Shown one piece after another: positions 1 through 5,715 of a stretch of DNA of 7,557 nt (its first letter is position 1; the number at the start of each line of letters is the position of its first letter). The notes beneath the pieces are model-generated. The model was not told the DNA's origin. It did no database searches and saw only the letters and a program-made list of their open reading frames with translations. This DNA comes from SAR202 cluster bacterium (GTDB lineage: Bacteria > Chloroflexota > Dehalococcoidia > SAR202 > CAJWER01). The stretch spans positions 1 to 7,557 of the forward strand of contig JASLXL010000127.1 of the NCBI GenBank assembly GCA_030740335.1. The letters run 5' to 3'. Both the position numbers and the translations under genes were made by a program.

Positions 1-25
1 CCTGGACAGGAATGGAGTCAGGGAG

Positions 26-2245
26 ATGGTCGATTTTACGGGACTACCATTGAGCAAAATGACATCAGAACTCAAGGAGGCCGGGCGTCGCGTCGCCGCG
101 ACATGGCGGGGACACAGCGGCATCACGACCAACGTCGCCAAATGGGAGTTCGCATCGTACGGGCTGCTACTGGCGACAGCGCTGGGCATGCGGCTGTGGG
201 ACCTCGGCGTCAGGGCCATGCACCACGACGAGAGCCTGCACGCCCTGTACTCCTTCAAACTCAGCGTCGGTGACGGCTACACCCACAACCCCATGATGCA
301 CGGCCCGTTTCAGATGGAGGCCACCGCAGGCATCTTCTTCCTACTCGGCGACGGCGAGTTCACTGCCCGACTGCTCTACGCATTGGCTGGGACAGCCCTT
401 GTGGCGATGCCCATTCTATTGCGCTCCCGCCTGGGAACGCTGGGCGCGCTAATCACATCGGTAATGCTGGTCTTTTCCCCCGCGATGCTCTATTTCAGCC
501 GATTCGCCCGCAACGATATCTTGATGGCGGTCTGGACGTTTGGCCTGGTCATTGCCATGTGGCGGTACATCGACGAGGGCAAACCAAGATACCTTTACAT
601 CAGCGCCGGGATCATGGCCCTGGCCTTCGCCACCAAGGAGAGCGCGTATGTCGTCATCACAACTCTGGGTGGCTACCTGTTCCTCGGCATGGTCATACGT
701 AGCTGGCCGTCCATTCGAAAGGACGTCAAAGTCGGCAACACATCTGCACCGGCTGCGCTCGGCAGCCTGGTGTCCGGCGCATGGACCACGATTCAGCAGG
801 CAGGGAGACTAGATCACATATCCCGGCCCGCCAGATTTTTCATACTCCTATTCTCCCTATCGCTTCCTCTGGGCGCGGCCCTGGCCAGCATCTTTCAGAA
901 CACCGCGCTGCTGAACTGGTCAAATCTCGTGCTGGCCCAACCAGTAGGCACTGCGGCCATAGGCGCTCCCGCCGGTGGCGGCCTGGTTGTGGCCGCGCTG
1001 GTGATCGGCACTCTCATATGGATTTCGGCCGTCGTAGGCACGAAGTGGCTGGGTGCGAGCTGGTGGTGGTATGGGACCATCTTCATGGGAACGTTGGCAC
1101 TACTCTACTCGACCTTCTTCACCAACTTCCCCGGCATCGGCTCTGGTATTTGGCAGTCATTGGGGTACTGGCTGGCGCAGCAGGGCGTCGCCCGTGGCGG
1201 CCAGCCCATCTATTACTACATGATCATCACGCCCCTGTACGAGTTCCTTCCCCTGGTCTTCGGCATCATCGGCGGCATCTACTACGTCAGGCGGCGCGAC
1301 CGATTTGGCCTGTTCCTGGTGTTCTGGGCGGTATCGACGTTTGTCCTTTACTCCTATATCAGCGAGAAGATGCCCTGGCTGCTAATAAATCTGACCATGC
1401 CGCTGATTATCCTGTCAGGCAAGTTCCTAGGAGAGATCATCTCGGAGTCGGATTGGCGAAAAACCACGTCTCGCGGCGGCTGGCTCATATTATCGGGCGT
1501 GCCCATACTTCTAACAGCCCTCTGGTCACTGGCGTACTTTTCAACTGACGACCCCGAGGCGTCGGATGTGGCTAGGTTGGCTCTTTGGGCCGCCGTCGCC
1601 GCGGGCTCAGTGGTCCTTGGATACTTGCTCTTCAAGAGGCTCGACTCACGCTCTTTCTGGACCTTCGCCGCCGTTCCTCTGGCGATCGTGCTGCTCGTAC
1701 TAACCGCACGGGCAGGTTGGATGGCGAGCTTCCAGAATGGCGATATCCCGGTCGAAATGCTCGTGTATACCCAGACCTCCCCCAACCTGGCCCATCTGGT
1801 CAACTACGTCGAGGGTGTAGGGGAAAGCCGCGGAGATCGCGGAGGGACACCGATCCAGATCGATGGCACCAGCGGGTTCAGCTGGCCATGGGCGTGGTAC
1901 CTGAGAAACTTCTCGAGGGCTTCCTATGTCGATTACAACGGCCCCGTCGAATCGCCGCCAGAGACCTCCGTACTCGTGGCCCACGCCGACAATCAGCTTA
2001 CAGAGGACGCGACCGCTGACGGTGGATACAGGGAGGGCGTGCGCATACCCCACCGCAGATGGTTTCCCGAGAACTACCGAGGACTAACCGTGGTCAAGTT
2101 CGTCAGCGGCCTCGTCGACCCAGAGTCACGACGCAACGCGATGGACTACTTCCTGCTACGCGAGCTAAATACCCCGCTCGGCAGCGAAGACGCCGTGGTC
2201 TACACCTCCAAAGATCTCCCATCAGGCTTCACCCCGTCGGACTAA
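26..2245 (+). CDS. Agl23-like (TIGR03663-type) polytopic membrane protein, GT39-related
   Basis: 739-residue membrane protein, probably a polyprenol-phosphate-sugar-dependent glycosyltransferase of the GT39/PMT superfamily or its flippase-associated Agl23 branch. About 15 hydrophobic segments run from residue 42 to 565, followed by a soluble tail of about 170 residues. The first loop has HHDE at 66-69, in the place of the acidic pair of PMT/GT39 enzymes, then MMHGPF at 90-95. Further landmarks are SRFARND 158-164, KES 204-206, EKMPW 447-451 and WPWAWY 620-625; I recall the last as typical of the Agl23 family. GGAG at 14-17 lies 8 bases before the ATG and supports this start, but the frame is open to the window edge, so an upstream start is possible; ATG at 59 is another candidate. 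The sugar and acceptor are unknown. Context with a flippase-like protein and an FAD oxidoreductase fits glycan or lipid-linked sugar assembly. Family call is firm, exact activity is not. Confidence 0.85.
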   Translation: MVDFTGLPLSKMTSELKEAGRRVAATWRGHSGITTNVAKWEFASYGLLLATALGMRLWDLGVRAMHHDESLHALYSFKLSVGDGYTHNPMMHGPFQMEATAGIFFLLGDGEFTARLLYALAGTALVAMPILLRSRLGTLGALITSVMLVFSPAMLYFSRFARNDILMAVWTFGLVIAMWRYIDEGKPRYLYISAGIMALAFATKESAYVVITTLGGYLFLGMVIRSWPSIRKDVKVGNTSAPAALGSLVSGAWTTIQQAGRLDHISRPARFFILLFSLSLPLGAALASIFQNTALLNWSNLVLAQPVGTAAIGAPAGGGLVVAALVIGTLIWISAVVGTKWLGASWWWYGTIFMGTLALLYSTFFTNFPGIGSGIWQSLGYWLAQQGVARGGQPIYYYMIITPLYEFLPLVFGIIGGIYYVRRRDRFGLFLVFWAVSTFVLYSYISEKMPWLLINLTMPLIILSGKFLGEIISESDWRKTTSRGGWLILSGVPILLTALWSLAYFSTDDPEASDVARLALWAAVAAGSVVLGYLLFKRLDSRSFWTFAAVPLAIVLLVLTARAGWMASFQNGDIPVEMLVYTQTSPNLAHLVNYVEGVGESRGDRGGTPIQIDGTSGFSWPWAWYLRNFSRASYVDYNGPVESPPETSVLVAHADNQLTEDATADGGYREGVRIPHRRWFPENYRGLTVVKFVSGLVDPESRRNAMDYFLLRELNTPLGSEDAVVYTSKDLPSGFTPSD

Positions 2246-2252
2246 CCGGACG

Positions 2253-2267
2253 GGCGGCACAGCCGCC
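2253..2267 (+). terminator. Possible weak terminator hairpin after the Agl23-like gene
   Basis: GGCGGC and GCCGCC form a perfect 6-bp stem around the loop ACA, starting 8 bases after the TAA stop. There is no U-tract after it (GTTGTGCGGG follows), so it could at most stall polymerase or protect the mRNA 3' end. Confidence 0.25.
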
Positions 2268-2319
2268 GTTGTGCGGGCGGGGGTGGGCCACTGCTCACCC
2301 TGGGTGCCTCGACGCTGCA

Positions 2320-2363
2320 CTCATCAGGACGACGGCGCGGCAAGGCACTGTCGTTCTGATGAG
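2320..2363. repeat. Long intergenic inverted repeat (16-bp RNA stem)
   Basis: The left arm TCATCAGGACGAC (2321-2333) and right arm GTCGTTCTGATGA (2350-2362) are complementary over 13 positions, with the single mismatch being a G-U wobble in RNA. The stem extends one C-G pair outward (2320/2363) and two pairs inward (2334/2349 G-U, 2335/2348 G-C), giving 16 bp and a 12-nt loop. No T-run follows on either strand. It could be an mRNA-stabilising hairpin, a Rho-type terminator, a dispersed repeat or a regulator site; the sequence does not decide. Confidence 0.6.
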
Positions 2364-2456
2364 CCCTGAGTCAGAATCTGGGGTGGCGACTCCGAACCAC
2401 GTCTGGACCGATAAGAGCTACCCACAGATCCGTACCTGATCCCCACACCAGTGCCC

Positions 2457-2462
2457 TATACT
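2457..2462 (+). promoter_or_regulatory. Possible -10 element for the flippase-like gene
   Basis: TATACT matches five of six bases of the bacterial -10 consensus and lies 20 bases before the TTG start. No good -35 hexamer is seen 17 bases upstream (ACCTGA at 2434-2439). Transcription from here would begin near 2469, leaving only about 13 bases of leader that start almost at the ribosome-binding site AGGTGA. Confidence 0.3.
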
Positions 2463-2481
2463 ATTAGCAGGTGAATACCAC

Positions 2482-3582
2482 TTGAGCGGCGGCAAGAAAT
2501 ACTGGGTCGGGTTCGGAATTGGCGCGGGGCTTCTCGCGCTTTTTTTCGTGACCGGGAATTGGCAAAGGCTTGGAGATGCCCTGGCCCAGGCAAACTACTG
2601 GTACATAATCCCGGCCATCCTACTCTACCAGTTGTCAGTCGTGTTCAGGACCATGCGGTGGCAGGTCCTACTCCGCCACATGCGACCCATCCCGGTCTCT
2701 CGTCTGTTCCCCGTGGTAGTAATCGGATACATGGCCAACAACCTGCTTCCCATGCGCATTGGAGAGCTGGTCCGCAGCTACTACCTCAGCGATCAGGAGC
2801 AGGTCAGCAAGACCTCGGCGTTTGTGACGATAGTCATCGAGCGCCTTCTGGACGCCCTCACACTACTTGTATTCATCGCCGTCATCGCCATATTTGTCCC
2901 ACTGTTGGTGCTAGCTGAGGGCTTTGGTGAGAGTTCGCGTGTGCCCTGGCCAGCCCTGGTAGCGGGGATATCCCTGCCATTCATCCTCGCCTTCGGAGGC
3001 CTGATGCTGGCCGCATATCGACCGGCCCGCGCCGCCGCCCTCGGTGGCGCTCTCATTACGCCGCTGCCTCGCGCCGTCTCAGACCGGTTGCGGCCTCTCA
3101 TTGATCTGGTGATCCAAGGGCTGGCCGCGCTGGGGAGCCCTCGCACCGTGCTGGGCATGTTCCTACTGTCCATGCCAATATGGCTCCTTGAAGCCGGGCT
3201 GTTCTTCGTCCTCGGCTACTCGTTCGGGCTGGAGAATGCCTACGACAGCATTTTTGAGATGGCCATGGCCATGGTCCTAGTAACCGCCATCTCCAACATC
3301 GGCAGTTCGGTCCCAGCCGCGCCCGGCGGCATCGGCCTGTTCGAGCTCGTGGCCCGAGAGACCCTGGTCCTGCTTCCGTTGGCTGTCATCGACCGCAGCA
3401 CGGCCACAGCCTACATAACGGTGGTTCACGCTGTACTCCTACTGCCCATGATCGTCCTGGGACAGGTATTCTTGCTCTCCAGGAGCGTTTCGCTCCGAAG
3501 ACTCTGGCAGGCCGGCGGGTCGCTGACCACAGAGTCCGAAACGTCCCATCCGGACACAAACGATATTGAGGCACCTCTATGA
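2482..3582 (+). CDS. UPF0104 / LPG-synthase-TM family flippase-like membrane protein
   Basis: 366-residue integral membrane protein of the lysylphosphatidylglycerol synthase transmembrane-domain (YbhN/AglD-like) family. I see the family motifs in order: RTMRW 56-60; a segment at 82-101 with G82, N87, LLP 88-90, R92, GE 94-95 and R98; ERLLD 120-124; and PAAPGGIGLFE 278-288. About eight hydrophobic segments are present, with a hydrophilic tail after residue 340. It has no soluble aminoacyl-transferase domain, so it is the membrane part only. Such proteins are linked to lipid or lipid-linked-sugar transport across the membrane, as with archaeal AglD, which acts in S-layer glycosylation. The TTG start is chosen because AGGTGA (2469-2474) sits 7 bases before it; GTG at 2471 is out of frame and hits a stop after four codons. 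Its stop overlaps the next gene's ATG in ATGA, suggesting translational coupling. The substrate is not predictable. Confidence 0.88.
   Translation: MSGGKKYWVGFGIGAGLLALFFVTGNWQRLGDALAQANYWYIIPAILLYQLSVVFRTMRWQVLLRHMRPIPVSRLFPVVVIGYMANNLLPMRIGELVRSYYLSDQEQVSKTSAFVTIVIERLLDALTLLVFIAVIAIFVPLLVLAEGFGESSRVPWPALVAGISLPFILAFGGLMLAAYRPARAAALGGALITPLPRAVSDRLRPLIDLVIQGLAALGSPRTVLGMFLLSMPIWLLEAGLFFVLGYSFGLENAYDSIFEMAMAMVLVTAISNIGSSVPAAPGGIGLFELVARETLVLLPLAVIDRSTATAYITVVHAVLLLPMIVLGQVFLLSRSVSLRRLWQAGGSLTTESETSHPDTNDIEAPL
3568..3582 (+). promoter_or_regulatory. RBS and ATGA coupling site between flippase-like and FAD oxidoreductase genes
   Basis: GAGG at 3568-3571 stands 7 bases before ATG 3579-3581, and the upstream TGA stop is 3580-3582. 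The ribosome-binding site lies inside the upstream coding region, so ribosomes ending on the first gene can re-initiate on the second. This points to fixed-ratio production and a shared process. Confidence 0.8.
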
Positions 3583-4898
3583 AGGTAGGAATCATCGGCG
3601 CAGGCGCAACCGGCTTGAGCGCCGCGTACGATCTTGGCAAGGCAGGCCACCAGGTTACGGTATTCGAGAGGGCACCGTTTCTGGGCGGACAGGCTTCAAC
3701 ATTCGATGTCGGAAGAACTCGTCTGGAACGCGGCTACCACCACCTGTTCACAGGGGATACCGACATCCTGGACCTGAACGAGGAGATCGGCCTGGGGCCC
3801 CGGATGCGGTTCATAGACTCGAAGGTAGGCACGCTCCACGGCGGCAAAATATACGACTTTGTCACCCCGATGGACCTGCTAAAGTTCACACCCCTGCCGC
3901 TGGTGGACAGGATCCGTCTCGGACTCGTCACCATGATGGTCCAGCGCATGAAGGACTGGCGCAAGATGGAGTACATCACGGCCTCAGAGTGGCTCCGCAA
4001 GTGGGCCGGGGAGAAGGTCCACGATGTTTTCTGGGGGCCCATGCTCAGAGGCAAATTCGGACAGAAGTACCACGATCAGATAGGCATGTCCTGGGTCTGG
4101 GGCAAGATCCATACACGGTTCGCCTCTCGGAAGGGCCTTGGTAACGAGAAGCTGGGTTATCCCATAGGCTCCTTCGGAGAGATATTTGACACACTGGCCG
4201 AGAGGATCGCCGGGCACGGCAACCAAATCCACATCGGCTCGGAGGTGGAGCGCATACTCCCTGGTAAAGAGGCCGGTCCACGACTAGAGGTTAAAGCGCC
4301 GTCGGGCGAAATGAGCGTCATAGAGTTCGACGCCGTCCTAGCCACCACACAGTCTCATATGTTCCTCAGACTTGCTCCGGATCTTCTCGAGGGCTACCGA
4401 GAGAAGCTGGAAGACACAAAATACCTGGCGGCGGTGCTCCTCATCCTCGTCCTGGACAGGCCACTGTCCCATGTCTACTGGCTCAACGTGGCCGACCGGA
4501 GCATCCCCTTTGTAGGGGTGATAGAGCACACCAATTTGATCGAACCGGAGCACTACGGCGGCAAACACATAGTCTATCTTCCAAACTACGTTAACCGGGA
4601 GGACCGGCTCTACGGGCTTGACCACGACGCACTTTTGGACGAGTACCTGCCACATCTGTCCAAAATCAATCCTGACTTCGATAGATCGTGGATCAAGGAA
4701 AGCTACCACCACAAGGTGCCCGCAGCCCAACCCATCATCGGGACCCGGTACTCTGAACGGTTGCCAGAACATCGCACACCCATCCTGGGCGTCTACCTGG
4801 CTAACACCACGCAGGTCTACCCGGAGGATCGCGGCACGAACTACAGCGTCCGCATGGGCCGACAACTCGCCGCGATGATAATGGAAGATCGCGTGTAG
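3579..4898 (+). CDS. NAD(P)/FAD-dependent oxidoreductase, amine-oxidase/protoporphyrinogen-oxidase-like
   Basis: 439-residue flavoprotein. The N-terminus is a Rossmann FAD-binding fold: GAGATG at residues 7-12, an acidic E30 at the end of the second strand for the ribose, then R31 and GG 36-37. The C-terminus has an FAD-contacting segment around residues 408-423 with the core YPEDRGTNYS (414-423). This layout matches the amino-oxidase superfamily that includes protoporphyrinogen oxidase, phytoene desaturase and UDP-galactopyranose mutase-like enzymes. No signal peptide or membrane segment is apparent, so it should be cytoplasmic. The ATGA overlap with the flippase-like gene suggests a role in modifying a sugar or isoprenoid lipid rather than in haem synthesis, and no haem genes are nearby. 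The reaction is inferred from context only. Superfamily is certain, substrate unknown. Confidence 0.85.
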   Translation: MKVGIIGAGATGLSAAYDLGKAGHQVTVFERAPFLGGQASTFDVGRTRLERGYHHLFTGDTDILDLNEEIGLGPRMRFIDSKVGTLHGGKIYDFVTPMDLLKFTPLPLVDRIRLGLVTMMVQRMKDWRKMEYITASEWLRKWAGEKVHDVFWGPMLRGKFGQKYHDQIGMSWVWGKIHTRFASRKGLGNEKLGYPIGSFGEIFDTLAERIAGHGNQIHIGSEVERILPGKEAGPRLEVKAPSGEMSVIEFDAVLATTQSHMFLRLAPDLLEGYREKLEDTKYLAAVLLILVLDRPLSHVYWLNVADRSIPFVGVIEHTNLIEPEHYGGKHIVYLPNYVNREDRLYGLDHDALLDEYLPHLSKINPDFDRSWIKESYHHKVPAAQPIIGTRYSERLPEHRTPILGVYLANTTQVYPEDRGTNYSVRMGRQLAAMIMEDRV

Positions 4899-5056
4899 GC
4901 TATGCAGCCTGGGGTGTCGTTCAGATACCAATTCGCTAGGCTGCCTCGCGAATCGAGGGAATGTTGGACGGCGTGGCAGCCTATTATTGTTGGCCTCAAT
5001 TTGGTGTGCTATTATTGTGACGGTTTTAACGATCATCCGAGGCTGCTCTGCTGACT
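4899..5056. repeat. Intergenic array of four GCAGCCT 7-mers in alternating orientation
   Basis: GCAGCCT occurs at 4904-4910 (+), 4938-4944 (-), 4976-4982 (+) and 5040-5046 (-). Copies 2 and 3 form a perfect 9-bp inverted repeat, TAGGCTGCC 4937-4945 with GGCAGCCTA 4975-4983. Copies 1 and 2 can pair over 9 bp with one wobble. Copies 3 and 4 flank the candidate promoter of the NuoE-like gene, and copy 4 overlaps GAGG, the nearest ribosome-binding-like sequence. A further small inverted repeat, ATTCGC 4931-4936 with GCGAAT 4948-4953, lies around copy 2. The layout fits either operator sites for a regulator or alternative RNA pairings in read-through transcripts. Confidence 0.6.
4987..5015 (+). 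promoter_or_regulatory. Candidate extended -10 promoter for the NuoE-like operon
   Basis: TTGTTG (4987-4992), a 17-base spacer and TATTAT (5010-5015) preceded by TGC (5007-5009) form a sigma-70-type promoter with an extended -10. Transcription would begin near 5022, about 35 bases before the ATG. The -10 lies in CTATTATTGT (5009-5018), which is repeated exactly at 4981-4990, so a second weaker -10 may exist upstream. It sits at the junction between the glycan block and the diaphorase block. Confidence 0.45.
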
Positions 5057-5545
5057 ATGGCTAGTAAGGCGATGACGGAGCGGATCAAAAAGGCCCTGGC
5101 CTCCCATAAACGGCCGACCGTCACCGTCCTATCATCCCTGTTTGCCGTCCACGACGCGCTCGGGCATTTGCCCCGAGAGGCGATTGAAGAGATCGCGGCT
5201 CTCAACAACGTCACCATCAACGACGTGTGGGGGGTCGCGAGCTTCTACACGAACTTTCGATTTACCCCGGCCCCGGACCACACCGTAGAGGTATGCTGGG
5301 GTCCCACCTGCCACATCCAAGGGTCCGCTGCGATCATGTCCGGGTGTATGGAAGCGCTTGGCCTAGACGGCGAGGGCGATACCGACAACGGCAAGGTATC
5401 TCTGAAGTACAACACGTGCCTAGGGGCATGTTCCCGGGCGCCGGTCGTCAGCATTGATCACCGACTTCGGGGTGGGATCAGCCCCGAGGAGATGAAAGAA
5501 CGAGTGTCCAGCCTGATGATCGACACAAACGGCACGCACGCCTAG
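5057..5545 (+). CDS. NuoE-like [2Fe-2S] subunit of an NADH-dependent oxidoreductase
   Basis: 162-residue protein of the thioredoxin-like [2Fe-2S] ferredoxin family (complex I 24-kDa subunit, HndA, HoxE, FdsG). The four cluster ligands are visible: C80 and C85 (CxxxxC in CWGPTC), and C121 and C125 (CxxxC in CLGAC). The N-terminal helical part has DALGHLP 33-39 and VASFYTNF 60-67, both typical of NuoE. It is cytoplasmic and would pass electrons to or from the NuoF-like partner encoded next. The length is normal for the family. The start is the first ATG, but it has a poor ribosome-binding site: GAGG at 5039-5042 is 14 bases away. ATG at 5072 (residue 6) is an alternative. It is the first gene of a NuoE-F-G-like set that may serve a soluble NAD-dependent formate dehydrogenase or a hydrogenase rather than complex I. 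Confidence 0.93.
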   Translation: MASKAMTERIKKALASHKRPTVTVLSSLFAVHDALGHLPREAIEEIAALNNVTINDVWGVASFYTNFRFTPAPDHTVEVCWGPTCHIQGSAAIMSGCMEALGLDGEGDTDNGKVSLKYNTCLGACSRAPVVSIDHRLRGGISPEEMKERVSSLMIDTNGTHA

Positions 5546-5626
5546 AGTCGACTCTGGAAAACATCCGAAATCACTATTTCGAAAATTGTTTTGTGCTCAA
5601 TCTGAATTAGCTGACCTCGAGGGTGT

Positions 5627-5649
5627 GTGGAGGGGCTCGGCCCCTCTAT
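5627..5649 (+). promoter_or_regulatory. GC-rich hairpin in the NuoF-like leader
   Basis: GAGGGGC (5630-5636) and GCCCCTC (5640-5646) pair perfectly around the loop TCG. Three more pairs below (two G-U, one U-A) extend the stem to 10 bp. TATCGAGTAC follows instead of a U-tract, so it is not an ordinary terminator. The same GAGGGGC recurs at 5698-5704 near the start codon and can compete for the CCCCTC arm. Confidence 0.55.
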
Positions 5650-5682
5650 CGAGTACATGAGGATCTCCCTCACATACTCCTA

Positions 5683-5704
5683 CTCTCTTTTCGGCAAGAG
5701 GGGC
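5683..5704 (+). promoter_or_regulatory. Hairpin able to sequester the NuoF-like ribosome-binding region
   Basis: CTCTCTT (5683-5689) can pair with AAGAGGG (5696-5702) over 7 bp with one wobble and a 6-nt loop. This covers the purine-rich region AAGAGGGGCGG that precedes the TTG start at 5716. A second purine block, GAGGA (5709-5713), stays free but is only 2 bases from the start codon. The real ribosome-binding site is therefore uncertain. Confidence 0.35.
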
Positions 5705-5715
5705 GGACGAGGACA

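Larger units (their letters stand above)
2246..2481. other. Intergenic region with several inverted repeats
   Basis: This gap of 236 bases holds no convincing gene and no tRNA. It contains a short GC hairpin at 2253-2267. It also has alternative pairings of CACCC (2296-2300) with GGGTG on either side (2281-2285 or 2302-2306), a long hairpin at 2320-2363, and a possible promoter just before the next gene. No run of T follows any of the stems, so none is a classical intrinsic terminator. A basic reading frame from the end of the previous gene runs on to 2439, but it looks like a frame shadow. Confidence 0.6.
5546..5715. promoter_or_regulatory. Long structured leader between the NuoE- and NuoF-like genes
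   Basis: The 170-base gap is unusual for partners normally encoded head to tail. It begins with a 12-bp palindrome AGAGTCGACTCT (5544-5555) that overlaps the stop codon. An AT-rich hairpin follows, CGAAAT/ATTTCG at 5566-5581, then a strong GC hairpin at 5627-5649, a pyrimidine-rich stretch at 5661-5691 and a purine-rich ribosome-binding region at 5696-5713. No clear promoter is visible. A 26-codon frame from ATG 5657 to TAA 5737 overlaps the NuoF-like start, but it has no good ribosome-binding site. Confidence 0.5.

Noticed and set aside
2059..2439. 126-codon frame on the + strand running from inside the Agl23-like gene into the gap
   Set aside because: It is very rich in Arg, Pro and Ala, as expected for an off-frame reading of GC-rich coding DNA, and it has no domain or ribosome-binding site.
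2246..2481. Possible tRNA or other structural RNA in the gap
   Set aside because: No T-loop GTTCRA-type box or cloverleaf could be found on either strand despite the many inverted repeats.
4338..5036. 232-codon open frame on the - strand
   Set aside because: Mostly antisense to the FAD oxidoreductase and running across the promoter region; no family features seen.
5544..5555. 12-bp palindrome AGAGTCGACTCT over the NuoE-like stop codon
   Set aside because: A palindrome of this length is expected about once or twice by chance in a window of this size, and it shows no other context.
5623..5715. GTG start giving a 31-residue N-terminal extension of the NuoF-like protein
   Set aside because: The extra residues have no resemblance to the family and fall in strongly structured DNA, while the family-like N-terminus begins right after TTG 5716.
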